Positions 10,601 through 23,344 are shown, counted from the first letter of the stretch. The stretch: 64,000 nt of DNA from Polychytrium aggregatum (GCF_025602895.1 NW_026516281.1:124001-188000), one strand, 5' to 3'. The notes: generated from the sequence alone by a model not told the origin. Numbers and translations: made by a program.

Positions 10601-11542
10601 GGAATGCCTGAGATGCCAAAGTTGGTGACACTCCAGCTACTCAAGTCCATCGAGTCTCTGGAAGGCATGCCGAAGGAACTGCCCACCCTTCCAACACTCG
10701 ACTTGAGTGGATACACTGAACTCAAGTCGCTGAAGGGAATGCCTGAGATGCCAAAGTTGGTGACACTCCAGCTACCCAAGTCCATCGAGTCTCTGGAAGG
10801 CATGCCGAAGGAACTGCCCACCCTTCCAACACTCGACCTGAGTGGATGCACTGAACTCAAGTCGCTCAAAGGAATACCTGAGATGTCAAAGCTACAAACT
10901 CTAAAACTTCCCGAGTCTGTCGAATCCCTGGCTGGCATGCCGAAGAAACTGCCCTCGCTCACAGCGCTCAGCCTGCCTCGCTTCGGCCGACTAACCTCAC
11001 TCACTGGACTGTCAAATGTGCCAATGTTGCTCGAGCTCGACATTCCAGCCAGTGTCGAGACTCTCGTGGACGTCCCGGAGGCGCTCCCATCCCTCACCAA
11101 GCTCACAATCTCCACCCATAAACCCCACAATATCTTGACCCAACTCCCAAGCATGCCAAACCTCATTCATCTCGTTCTCTCAACTCAATTTGTGCGCCTG
11201 GCCGATCTGCGTGTCAGTCAAAGCTCCCTCAAAGTCCTCGACTTGCAAGCTTGCTGCGAATTGGAGTCGCTGGATGGCATTCCCTCGTATCCCAAGCTCG
11301 AGATTCTTTACGTCCCTCGATCGATACAGAGAGTCAGCGGACTCGTCGACAGGCTTCCCTCTCTCAAGACACTGCACTTGGATTCAAGTATAAGGCCATC
11401 ACATCATTCCCTGTTGGATGGCATGTTTGGCCGATATGCTAACTCTTTCAGACTTAGAAAGGTGATTTCCGGGCTTCCGAAGGGATGTCGAGTTGTGTTC
11501 AGCGATTCGTTCGAGTACACTTTTGGCCGATTCTCGAGGTAG
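7694..11542 (+). CDS. Giant leucine-rich-repeat protein with F-box-like N-terminus
   Basis: Uninterrupted frame of 1282 codons. The start is ATG 7694; a second ATG at 7757 (MASLAVQDD) is equally possible. Residues about 30-75 (FDLLTILVTNEAF, then LLAKLVRVSKQTRAIL) look F-box-like and align with the Sel1 protein at 1165. Residues about 75-260 are a linker region of no known family. From about residue 260 come leucine-rich repeats: first diverged ones, then 18 tandem units of 45 aa, each made of two half-repeats (LTRLNLSGCTELKSLKG and LETLGLPKSIESLEG types). Diverged LRRs follow to the C-terminus. No signal peptide or membrane segment is evident, so it is probably intracellular. The family recalls SCF-type adaptors; substrate and role are unknown. 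The near-identity of the units means assembly collapse or expansion is possible. Confidence 0.85.
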   Translation: MTSPTHSAPPPTKPSATQGAPMASLAVQDDLARFDLLTILVTNEAFIRAASVPLLAKLVRVSKQTRAILNTGKVRERLLFPKLQITPEFLFEGVDPSIDRLKVAQGLLYYALRRNQHMPTNSSMLEKENELWTEAYRDRRLFNRVQRYCQVTDPEFHFPEEAKPNGSKQLSVEDMTTIAESQNFQIQWPIVVEGWYGSTIRPIRRTDGNTYVSKLIPFDIPGIDSARGRQLALENVSFMEVSGWPKTLSNIQELTIMHNYQMADPLISLEGMPRELPKVTALDLGGCTELKSLKGMPEMPKLETLGLPKSIESLEGMPRELPMLTRLNLSGCTELKSLKGMPEMPKLETLGLPKSIESLEGMPRELPMLTRLNLSGCTELKSLKGMPEMPKLETLGLPKSIESLEGMPRELPMLTRLNLSGCTELKSLKGMPEMPKLETLGLPKSIESLEGMPRELPMLTWLDLRECTELKSLNGLPEMPKLETLGLPKSIESLEGMPRELPMLTWLDLRECTELKSLNGLPEVPKLETLQLSKSIWSLEGIPREPPMLTWLDLRECTELKSLNGLPEMPKLMTLQLPKSIGSLEGMPNVLPKLTKLDLRECSELKSLKGMPEMPKLKTLGLPKSIESLEGIPEVLPMLTRLNLSGCSELKSLKGMPEMPKLETLGLPKSIESLEGMPREQPMLTWLDLRECSELKSLKGMPEMPKLKTLQLPKFIDSLEGIPEVLPMLTRLNLSGCSELKSLKGLPEVPKLETLQLPKSIESLEDMPKVLPTLPTLDLSGYTELKSLKGMPEMPKLVTLGLPKSIESLEGMPRELPMLTWLDLRECTELKSLNGLPEVPKLETLQLSKSIWSLEGIPREPPMLTWLDLRECTELKSLNGLPEMPKLETLQLPKSIESLEDMPKVLPTLPTLDLSGYTELKSLKGMPEMPKLVTLQLPKSIESLEGMPKELPTLPTLDLSGYTELKSLKGMPEMPKLVTLQLLKSIESLEGMPKELPTLPTLDLSGYTELKSLKGMPEMPKLVTLQLPKSIESLEGMPKELPTLPTLDLSGCTELKSLKGIPEMSKLQTLKLPESVESLAGMPKKLPSLTALSLPRFGRLTSLTGLSNVPMLLELDIPASVETLVDVPEALPSLTKLTISTHKPHNILTQLPSMPNLIHLVLSTQFVRLADLRVSQSSLKVLDLQACCELESLDGIPSYPKLEILYVPRSIQRVSGLVDRLPSLKTLHLDSSIRPSHHSLLDGMFGRYANSFRLRKVISGLPKGCRVVFSDSFEYTFGRFSR
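8561..10990 (+). repeat. 18 tandem 135-bp units encoding LRRs
   Basis: The marker 'ctcaagtc' recurs exactly every 135 bp from 8561 to 10856, giving 18 units in frame. Units 1-3 look identical, and units 15-17 nearly so. A block spanning units 5-7 reappears around units 12-14, seven units (945 bp) downstream, which implies block duplication or conversion. Confidence 0.9.
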
Positions 11543-12519
11543 CTCGGCATGGAGTTGCTCAGTGTCATGTGTTCTTTCTCCTGGTAATATTCTCTATATT
11601 TTCCACTCCACTCCACTCCGTTTCGGTTAGTTTTCTTCCAATCCAGCTTTCTATCTCCTACTTCCGACATCTCACTTCGTCCGATCAGATTGTGTGTGAT
11701 ATTCGTACTGGAGGACGGCTCTGGTGTTGCGGTGTGCGACGATCCTGTTTTGCGGCTGCCGAACCCGAAGCGAGTCCAAATCCCTCACAATCTATGACAG
11801 TCCACACCGCACTTGGTCATGGACCCAATCGAGAGCAGACACTAGTTGTCGCGGACATCTTGAGGCACTGCCTTCTCCCGCATTATCGCTGGTGGAACTC
11901 TGAGTGATGATGACCGTTGCAACTCCAGTCCATCCAGACCTCAATGAGATCGCAACTGAGGAAGGTACAAGTCCGGCATCTCGATCATGTCATTTGGTCA
12001 AGTGGATCAACTCGGGCTTCTCTTGCGTATGGACAAGGATGTTTGAGAGTGGTGGCTCCTTCCACACTGGAAACTCGAACTGGTAGCCCATGGTGGCATC
12101 GGCCTTGTCGGTGAACTGGTCAAGTCATGGTCACTGGCATTGAGGTGGGCATAGATACGGACGAGATCGCTCTTGATGATGCTCGTGTCCTGGCAGTTGT
12201 GGATCGAGAGGAAGTGGTACTTGTCATTCGTGGTCCAAAGAGTCCTCTCTCAGTCGCCAGGCTGCACTCCAGTGGACTGGTCTCATCCTCCCATGATCTG
12301 ACCACATACGCTGGCGTGCCTCGGCGTCCCTGGGTTGGATCGAGGGTGGACCAGAAAGCTGCAGTGTGGCCATTTTCTTATTTTGGCGGCTGGAGAGGCG
12401 AACCGCTGTCCGTTTGGATACAGGCCATTCGTCGCCTTTGCATCCATTTGTCGGTACCATGTGGCGTGGGATGGTCTGGGTCGTGCTCGGTATCTATGGT
12501 TGCAGAACGAGTATCGATG
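11543..12519. other. No gene recognised
   Basis: Between the LRR gene and the inverted Sel1 copy I see no coding signature on either strand. Open frames on + that continue through 13365 are antisense readings of the Sel1 copy. Confidence 0.4.
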
Positions 12520-13360
12520 ATAGTGGTCGAGTTGTCGTTATCGAGTCACTCGATGTTCTCTCGGTCGATCAGCATCAGCGATTGTTCTGAGACAGCACTA
12601 TTGTATATTGGATGTATTGGATGTATTGGATGTATTGGATGTATTGGATGTATTGGATGTATTGGATGTGTTGACTGTCAAATACAACATCACTCGGCCA
12701 TTGCCGCTTCATCGGAACCACTTTGCAAGTCCACTCTTTGGTATCATGGTGGGTGGTGGCGGCGCGATTTGCTTGGCTGCTTGCAAGGTTGGTGTTGTGA
12801 TTTTGTTGTTTGGGAGTGGAACTCGGGAGGGACTCGGGGATCAGGGCCATTGGCCGAGTTTCTTGAGTCTATCGATGGCGCTTTGATGACCTTGTTCGGC
12901 GGACTTGCGGAACCAGGTGATGGCGGTGTCGATATTCTCTGGGACGCCGTCTCCATATTGGTGACATTCACCGAGGTAATTTTGTGCGTATCGATTGCCC
13001 CGCTCAGCCGACTTGCGATACCACTCGACAACTTTCAGATGGTCCTGCGCGACTCCATGTCCATTGTCGTAGCACCAACCAACCGTCCACTGCCCGTACG
13101 AGTTGTCTTGGTCGGCCGACTTGTTGTACCACTCGAATGCCTGCTTGTTGTCTTTCGATACACCACGACCATTCAAGTAGCAATCACCGATCCAGTACTG
13201 GCTGTCGCTGTGGCCTTTTTTTTGGCGAGTTCTTTGAAGATAACGACGGTTGCTTTTCTGTCGCGATCTACACCACACCCATGCTCCAGGCACATGGCCA
13301 TCAGATGCTTACAGAGCCAGTCGTACTTTGCCCCAAACCTGCACATTCGCCTGGAAGGGA
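12520..13360 (-). pseudogene. Inverted, nearly identical partial copy of the Sel1 gene
   Basis: On the minus strand 13155-12841 encodes the last ~100 residues of the Sel1 protein almost unchanged (for example DQDNSYGQWTVGWCYDNGHG and ITWFRKSAEQGHQSAIDRLK), including the same stop. The similarity continues about 300 bp past the stop. Upstream, from about 13340 to 13210, the match persists (YDWLCKHLMAMCLEHG) but in a different frame, and a run of eight A (T on +, about 13215-13222) joins the two frames. With no 5' half and a frameshift, it is a 3'-only pseudogene or a remnant of a larger paralogue. Confidence 0.85.
12606..12670 (+). repeat. 9-bp minisatellite (tattggatg)n
   Basis: About seven perfect copies of a 9-bp unit lie inside the duplicated 3' flank of the inverted Sel1 copy. 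The parental flank near 2855-2890 lacks the array, so it expanded after the duplication or was lost from the parent. Confidence 0.85.
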
Positions 13361-14138
13361 TATGAGAATACCCGTCGAAACGGGACTAGTCGATTCTCAT
13401 AAAGCCTCGCGTTGATTTCGTCCGATTAATCAGACGATATGTTCATCCGAGCACAGGGAGCAAACTCGGAGGTGCCGGACCACAGAGGCGGGTCTGCAAA
13501 GTGCAAACCACACCCCACTTCTCGTCGAACCTCAGATGCTGATACAGCGTTTCCAAAATGAAATGGGACACCCCCGTTTTAACCATGAATACACCTACCC
13601 ACTCATCGCATTCATGGTCAAACACACCACCATCGATTTCCGCATCGCTGCACTGCGAGCCATGGTTTGCATTCAGTGACCAGATGGACACAAATGGATC
13701 ACTTGCATGATGTGCTTCTGGCATTGAATCAAGGACACCAATGTGGGCATTTGGTCTGTAGCAAATGGATGAGTGCCACACCAAGTCCCAAGATCACTGG
13801 GCCGGCTTCCTTCCTGCAATACATTCGCCATGTGTTCGATGGAGACATGCTGGACAAACAGCTGTACTTGACTGAATCTGCAGTGGCTCGCTGGTCCCCG
13901 TCGTGCCCACTCACTCCATGCATCTCCCACACACACAGGGCAATGACTTGACCCACTTGAACAGGTGTGTGATATGATATGACAACGCCGTGTTTGTCCG
14001 AATGAGACGATGTGTCCCAATTTCTCTTCACCCCGGTGTAGAGACCCAGAGAAATAACGACGGCCCCGAATCACAGCAGGGCGTCAGATTTGGTTTTGGG
14101 TACGCAGTAAGCAAAAAAAAAAAAAAATGCGAGGGCGA
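13361..14138. other. No gene recognised
   Basis: This sequence lies between the Sel1 copy and the 3' end of the syntaxin gene. Frames of up to about 130 codons exist on both strands but show no family motif. A run of 13 A occurs just before 14128. Confidence 0.4.
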
Positions 14139-16139
14139 TCACTTGGGTGCGCTCGTGGGAGTGGGTGTGCTTGGAGTGGATCCGATCTTGACGTGAGTGA
14201 TGACAAAGTACAGGATAATAGCCAAGATGATTGCGCCAATGACAGCAAACATGATGCGCTTGGACTGAAGAAAAAATAGCAGACACGTGCATCAGCATCG
14301 TCGGCAGAGATGAAGCAATGCTTCCCAAAGACGCATGCCACTCGTTCATCGGGACGATATGCCTCGGCGTGGGACGCTGGGCTCACCTTGTTTTCCGAGA
14401 GCTTGTTGTCGGCAGCCTTATGGAGCTCCCGAGTTCCGCTTGCGATGTTACTGGACATTGACAATCACAGGACCAACGAAACGTGGTCAGCAAAGTTTTG
14501 CGAGGCCACTGTGTCAATGACGACCTCAGCATCAAAATTGTCACTTACTCGATAGTCACTTCGACATGGTCTTCGATCACGTCGATTTGTTTCTGAACAA
14601 AGATACACAAGCAATGTCAACGAGCATACGACGACGAATCATGGGTAAATGTGCGCAAAGGCGCGCCACAGGCAAGATCCGAGCCAAAGATGTCTGTTGC
14701 CTCACCTGCTGGGAGTTGAGCATCTCCTTAAAGTCATCCTGGAGCGCTGCCAGCTCGGCGATAGCCTGTGCCAACTTGAGGATCTCGGCATGGCGGTCCT
14801 TGACTTCCCGCAAGGCAGCGGACTGCTGAGCCATGTGACCAACGAGAAGCTAGATGTTCCCGAGCAAGTGTGTCAGTGAACCAACCCCAGGCAAGCAAAG
14901 TGGTGGCCCCTGGACCGTCAGCTCAAAGCCGCAGCACATATAGATACCTCATTCTCAAAGACAGGACTGCCGCTCTCGACTACGGCCTGGATTTGATCAG
15001 GAGTTGCGTTCGGCTTGACTGAGGAGTGGAATCTTAGTTGTCACCCTTCAGCAGAGCGCACCGACACGCCTCTTTAATGCAGTCTTGATCCTGGTGAGAA
15101 GCGGAGCACACTCACCGATCAGATACTGGCGCTCAAGTCTGGACTTTGTCTGCTGCTGGATATACAGAAGAACCTTGTTGTACTTGGCGGCGACATCCGA
15201 GAGCTGGCGAGCCAGATAACGCTCCTCCTGTCGACGCATGGTGACGATTTTGCCGCTCTCCATGTAACCTGTGGCCTGGATCAGGGCTGAGGAAGGTGCG
15301 ACAGGCTGCATCAGTCGCTACCGCCAAGCATAATCGAAAGGAAGGACGAGGTGGGGGGGGGCGCTCACCCTTGAGGTTGTTGCGGGAGTTCTGAATAAGG
15401 ATCTTGGTTTCGGCAGACAGGCGATCGATCTCGTTTCCGGTGGCTGATGAGTCCAATGGCCACGAGTTGTATGAGATAAATAGTTGGGCGTAAGAAAATA
15501 GGCGGAACACAGATCCCGATATCGGTTTGGCGATGGATGCGCCAGCATGCCCGATCTGTCCAGCTGACTGGGATCAGCAAGGCCCGTTACCTTTCGACCA
15601 AGACGAGCTCAGATGCCGGGCGAACAAGTTTTCGATGTTAGAAATGTTGGCTTCGATGTTGGCGATGCGCATACGGAGACCTTGGTGCTGACGCCAGAAG
15701 GGAGGGGGATCATTGTTAAAAGTCCAGCAGCGACAAGATCGGTTGCAAATGGACCGGGTATCCAGGGTCTCGCGAAAGCACATACTGCGCTGGAGCGAGG
15801 CCAGGACGGGCAGTCTGCGAATCAGGCAGGATGCTTGGGTGCCGTGCACGAACCTCAGACAGGGCAGCATCAGTGGCCGCAGCCCGAGCGTCGCTGGCAA
15901 GGAGCGACTCGGACTCGGGCTGAAGGGGGATGTCTTGGAGCTGGAAATGAAGCGCGCAAGCACACGAGCGGTGTCAGCCAAGGTGAGTCGCCTATTCTTA
16001 TCGGTCTGCAGTTGGAAAGCGGTGCGAGTCGAATAACATGATGGGTTGCAGGGCGCCTGTTGAAACGAGTGAGGCAAGACTGCGAACGAGACCAGGAGGA
16101 AGAGCGTACCCCATCGGATTGGAGTCTGTTGCGGGCCAT
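14139..16139 (-). CDS. Syntaxin (SSO/STX1-4 type plasma-membrane t-SNARE)
   Basis: I read ten exons: 16110-16139, 15854-15940, 15591-15687, 15369-15443, 15116-15286, 14948-15018, 14706-14849, 14549-14592, 14387-14450 and 14139-14264. All phases agree, giving 909 nt and 302 aa. An N-terminal Habc bundle (IANIEANISNIENLFARHL, then ERQYLIVKPNATPDQIQAV) precedes the SNARE helix (ALREVKDRHAEILKLAQ to about IASGTRELHKAA), which has the zero-layer Gln in 'NSQQKQIDVIE'. A C-terminal anchor (IMFAVIGAIILAIILYFVI) and a short extracytoplasmic tail follow. It would pair with SNAP-25/Sec9-like and VAMP partners to drive exocytosis. The first two exons are the least certain; an alternative exon could lie between 15941 and 16056. 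Confidence 0.9.
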
Positions 16140-16606
16140 GTTACAGAATGAAGCGGGAAAAGATTCAAAACGCGGTGTGGTGCAGGATTAGCTGGTATCG
16201 CAGGCTGGCTGGACCGGCTGGCAAGAACGCTTGGGAGAGACAGGGACTGAGAAGGATGCAGGAAGACCAGGACGGAGACGACGGGCTGGTTTTGAGGCGG
16301 GCAGTGTATGGACGGGCGGCATGTCACCGCCACCGCGCGGGATGTCGCACAGCCAAGAAGCGCGGTGACACAAGGGCAAGGGCTGGGGCTGCGCGTGGGA
16401 GGCGATGCCCCACGGGATCGCACGTGAGGCTCATCCTTCACTCTCAACCAACACTGCACCCTTGGCCAAGAAGCAACGCCGCTCGCTGATGAAGCACTGA
16501 GACACTGGCGGGAGTCGGTGTATTCATCACGGATATGGATATGGACAGTGATGGATGGACAGGGGTGTGCCTGCTGGCCTGTCGGCGTCGAGTGCGATTG
16601 GCACCG

Positions 16607-16995
16607 TTACTTGCCCCTGTGAATGCAACAGCCTGGTGTCAGCGACCCTTGTGCTTGACCAATCCACTCGACTGCCATCGCTCTGGTCGCCACCAGACTT
16701 ACCCGCGAGGACAGGTGCACTGCTGGTCCTTGGGGACATCCTTCATGACCGAGTCGACATGCTTGCCGCTGCCGTGTTGCGGGGATGCGAGCGGAATGAG
16801 AATGGGTTGCAAGCAGCAGACGATGTGGATGAGTGCGAGCGGCAGCCAGTGCGATCGCATCGGATGCTGCTCGGCTGTTCCAGACATCAACGGTGCAGCT
16901 GGCCCAGACAACCAAGACATTAAAGCACATGGATGCTCCTACCAGCCGCCCCAGGTCGTCTTGCCACACTTGTCGCACTTGACGGGATAGCACAT
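16607..16995 (-). CDS. 42-aa Cys-rich conserved small protein
   Basis: Three exons, 16943-16995 (53 nt), 16703-16768 (66 nt) and 16607-16616 (10 nt), join in phase to 43 codons including the stop. The product starts MCYPVKCDKCGKTTWGGCG and continues HVDSVMKDVP, then CTCPRGGK. The arrangement C-x2-C-G-K-T-T-W-x-G-C-G-x-H and a later C-x-C recalls a family of tiny uncharacterised proteins known from fungi and plants. The Cys/His pattern suggests a zinc site. A TATA box on the same strand (17087-17093) lies 92 bp upstream of the ATG. The last exon contributes only three residues and the stop. Confidence 0.85.
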
Positions 16996-17086
16996 GGTAT
17001 TGAACGTGAGGGAGAACGAGGGAATCGGTGGAATCGTGGTGGTTGAGTTGCGATGTGGACGAGGGGCAAGCGCTGTCTCGCGCTCG

Positions 17087-17093
17087 TTTTATA
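17087..17093 (-). promoter_or_regulatory. TATA box of the small Cys-rich gene
   Basis: TATAAAA on the minus strand, 92 bp upstream of the ATG at 16995. Confidence 0.55.
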
Positions 17094-18246
17094 GTCACCC
17101 TGTGTCAGGCGGCCATCTGTGGCTGGTTGTCCAAACAGATCGCTGATTGCGCTGGCAACCAAACAACCAACGACAGTTGTGTGGGGGGCGGCGAACAGGC
17201 GACAAATCGTCGACTTGCATCCGAGCAGCAGCCGACTTGCATCCGAGCAGCAGTCGGCTTGCACCCAATGCCCCCGTCAGGCCAGAGTGTTTGGCGGGCT
17301 TGATCGGTACTTCAGCCCGGTTTCTCACGCCCGGCTGTCTCCCGCTCGACGGTGTTGTTTGGGGACAAGCCACCTGCTGCGGCCGATAATGTTACTGGCT
17401 GATTGTGGGGTCACGATGCATCAATCGCTGAGGATAACGGCGCTGATCGACGGAATGCCGCCAGGCACACTGCGGGCCAGCGATGGAGTGGGTGAGATCG
17501 GCATTGTTGCTCCTGGCTGGCTGGGCGTGTGACTCGCCGCTGGCCATCGGCTATTTGCACATCCCACCCACTCCCGTGGCTCTGACAATTGCCAGGGTCT
17601 GTTCGGGCGGCGCATCGCTGCTGTCTCGCTCGGCAATGTCGATACCCCATCCCGAGACTGGAATGCCGGGGTGTTGCCGCTCCAGCTTGGCTTGGACTGC
17701 CCACCACCGCAATCCATCGTTTGCCATCGCAATCCATGCCCACCACCACGCACCCCAGTTCCACGATCTGTCCTCCCTGCACTTGATGCCGCACACCGAG
17801 TGGCAAGCACTTCGCTGCCCTGCCCCGGCCGTCCAACGAACCCGCCAAACGAGGAGGATGTTGCCCGGGCTGATCGGTCGCTCCGCAGGGCGTGGACCCC
17901 AACGACTCTCCTGCTCGCCCGCCTGCCTGCTCCGTGATTGAACAGACTCGATTGGCCTGGGCACGCACCCGCCAATACTCCCGGTGCTGGGATGCTGACG
18001 TGCATGCCGGACGTTGGTGCACCCTGCCGCGGCGGCCGTCGTCCATATGTCGATGGCTTCCCACATCCGGCGGATCGATCGGCAGCTTGTTCTCGAGCCT
18101 CGGGGCCATTGTCGGTCGAGACCCGCAACGCTCTCCCACCCTGTCTGATCCAGTCCACAGATATAAGCCAGACCACACCCATCTCCTCGACATCACCGCA
18201 CCTTCCCACTGCTCATCGATAGCCACTTCCTCAGACCACCAAAGGC
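17094..18246. other. No gene recognised; divergent promoter region
   Basis: GC-rich sequence between the small Cys-rich gene and glutaredoxin. Several long frames exist (for example 18259-17411 on minus), but their compositions are Arg/Ser/Pro-rich and show no motif. A short tandem of 'cttgcatccgagcagcagtc'-like units occurs at 17215-17265. A TATA-like 'gatataag' at about 18162 lies about 80 bp before the glutaredoxin ATG. Confidence 0.5.
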
Positions 18247-18720
18247 ATGGCCGAAGCATTTGTCAAGACCACCGTCGAGAGCCACACCGTTGTGGTGTTT
18301 GGCAAGAGCCACTGCCCATACACCCAGAAAGCCAAGAAGCTGCTCGCCGACGCCGGGATCAAGTTCCACCAGGTCGATCTCGACACCATGGGTGAGTGGA
18401 GCAGGCCTCTGCCGAGCCTCTGTCGAGCCTGGGCCATTCGTGTGTCGCTGCTGGGTCCGGCGGTGTGCGATATGCCAGCGATATGCCAGCGATATGCCAG
18501 CGATATGCCAGCGATATGCCAGCGATGTGCCAGCGACAGGAGTGCAGAGTGGTGCAGAATCTGATCCTGTTCCACAGATACCGGTGCTGCCATCCAGACC
18601 TTCCTCGAGACCAGCACCAATTTGAAGGGCGTGCCCAACGTCTGGGTCAAGGGCAAGCACTTTGGCGACGACGGCGATGTCGAGGAGCAGGTCCAGAAGG
18701 ACAAGTCGTTCTTTGTGTGA
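18247..18720 (+). CDS. Glutaredoxin (CPYT active site)
   Basis: Two exons, 18247-18391 and 18578-18720, in phase, give 95 aa. The thioredoxin fold starts with VVVFGKSHCPYTQKAKKLL: the active site is C-P-Y-T, so the second Cys of the usual CPYC is a Thr. A cis-Pro region (GVPNVWVKGKHFGDDGD) follows. Glutaredoxins reduce disulfides or remove glutathione from proteins using GSH; a single-Cys site supports monothiol deglutathionylation or Fe-S binding rather than dithiol reduction (family knowledge). The C-terminus (VEEQVQKDKSFFV) is shorter than usual and lacks the normal final helix sequence. The 186-bp intron holds an 11-bp minisatellite. Confidence 0.9.
18467..18537 (+). repeat. 11-bp minisatellite in the glutaredoxin intron
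   Basis: About six copies of 'gcgatatgcca', one with a base change, lie within intron 18392-18577. Confidence 0.9.
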
Positions 18721-19128
18721 GCCATGGTGGCGACCGACCTTGGCCATCGGCGAACGGCCCGGATATCCGTGGATTCGCTTTGCCATGCTGTGATTCATGG
18801 GAGAATGGCGATGCCATGTCCGTGCGAGAGAATGGCCCAACGACATGTCCATATGCCAGTACGACAACACGATGGCATATTCACATTGCACAATGACATG
18901 TTCGCACGGCCCCATGCTTGTGCTGGTGTGAAGTGCCTGATACGAGCCGCTCCGAGGCTCAGTCGGCACACTGTTGGTCTCGTTGTGGTCTCACTGTGCT
19001 ATCTATTTGCGATTGCCACTCAACCACTTCACCACATCAAGCACGGCCATCGCCAAACCAGGACGGGTCTGATCACAGCACCGCCAGTCCCAGAGCAGCG
19101 CTCGCTGCATCGAGGCTTGGCTTGACAC

Positions 19129-20208
19129 TCAGGATGTGGCCGGCTTGGATCCACCGGCGACGATGCGTTCGTAGTATGGATCTGAGCAGATCCAGAGAGA
19201 ATGGCGGAATCGATTCGACATGGTGTCGATGGTCGTTGCGATGATGAGATGATGAGATGATGAGATGATGAGATGACGATGGCAACTGACGGCACTGGCA
19301 ATGCAGATCGAGAATCCATCGGCACTCACCAATCTTCACCATGGGCTTGATATCAACCATGGCCGACACACCGGCGACACCCATCACACCCGCCAGGGCC
19401 AGCAGCTGAGCCGTCATGCGTGCGTTGATGACCTTCTGGGCGTGGGTGATGTCGGTGCGTCGGAAGTTGTAGCCGAGAGCAACGGCCATCGAAGTAGCCC
19501 AGAGACCGGCTGTCGACGACAAGTAAAGCGATGAGCAAGCAGCCAGCGACAGGATCGATACAGGACCGATACAGGACTGACACAGGACTGATACAGAGCA
19601 CCGCTGCAGTCCAGGCAGCGGCGGCAGCCACTCACCGACAGCGCTGTAGCGAAAGCGGACAAACGCATTCTTCCAGCCCTCGGCCGTGGTAAAGTTGATC
19701 TGGCCCTGGGAAGCATCGGTCTCGACCTCGCTTTCACGAACAACAGAGAACTGCTGGGCAAACTCGCGATCGATCTTCATGGCCACAATGTCGCTGGCCG
19801 TGAAGAAACCAATGATGGTGGAGCCCAGGATGACGGATACCTGATCAAAGCTCCTGGATCAGTTGCATGCAGGCAAACATGTCCATCGAGTCGCTGGACA
19901 CGGCCGCCAGCGAAGCCACCTGGTGCTTGCTGAGATCACAGCCAGAGCAGGTTTGGATTGCCAGGGTGCGGGCCCGACGACCCAACACAACCCACCTTGA
20001 TGGGCAGCGTGAGACGCTGGTAGAAGGGCCAGCGCTTCTGAGCGACGGCAGAGAGCCCCAGGGCGGCCACCGTTGTTGCGGCTCCGTACGGAATACTCTC
20101 ACGGATCACTCGCCAGTTCATCTCGTTCTTGTTGCGGAAGCGCATTTGCTTTGCTGTTCCGCCGACGATTTCCTCGTTGGCATTCTCGGTGGGAGGAAGA
20201 GAGGACAT
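19129..20208 (-). CDS. RCF2-like HIG1-domain mitochondrial protein
   Basis: Four exons, 19996-20208, 19636-19840, 19330-19509 and 19129-19181, join to 651 nt and 216 aa. The C-terminal half has the HIG1 pattern: GLWATSMAVALGYNF, THAQKVINARMTAQLLAL, then a second membrane helix, comparable to the yeast Rcf2 stretch around 'KIVQARMYAQ'. The N-terminal part (YGAATTVAALGLSAVAQ, then VSVILGSTIIGFFTASD) adds two more hydrophobic segments, as in Rcf2. Rcf2 proteins sit in the mitochondrial inner membrane and help assemble or regulate cytochrome c oxidase in respiratory supercomplexes. The assignment to RCF2 rather than another HIG1 protein rests on this two-part layout. An intron (19182-19329) contains a (gatgagat)n run. 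Confidence 0.8.

Positions 20209-23344
<3,136 letters not shown>

Noticed and set aside
8473-11166. Long minus-strand frames opposite the LRR array
   Set aside because: Periodic because the array is periodic; the + strand gives true LRR consensus.
12127-13365. 412-codon + frame containing a G-C-I repeat
   Set aside because: It runs antisense to the Sel1 copy and reads through a 9-bp minisatellite; no family match.
14114-14127. A13 run just past the syntaxin stop as a terminator or retroposon tail
   Set aside because: Fungal terminators are not defined by A-runs and no element lies next to it; treated as a simple homopolymer.
15941-16056. Extra syntaxin exon reading APCNPSCYST onward
   Set aside because: Its phase does not fit the next exon, whereas skipping it gives a complete in-frame syntaxin of normal length.
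17411-18259. 282-codon minus frame between two genes
   Set aside because: Arg/Ser/Gln-rich, no motif, no splice or promoter context; typical GC-driven open frame.
18467-18537. CRISPR-like regular repeats (also 22258-22331 and 58811-58917)
   Set aside because: Units are 9-13 bp with no spacers and lie in eukaryotic introns: minisatellites.
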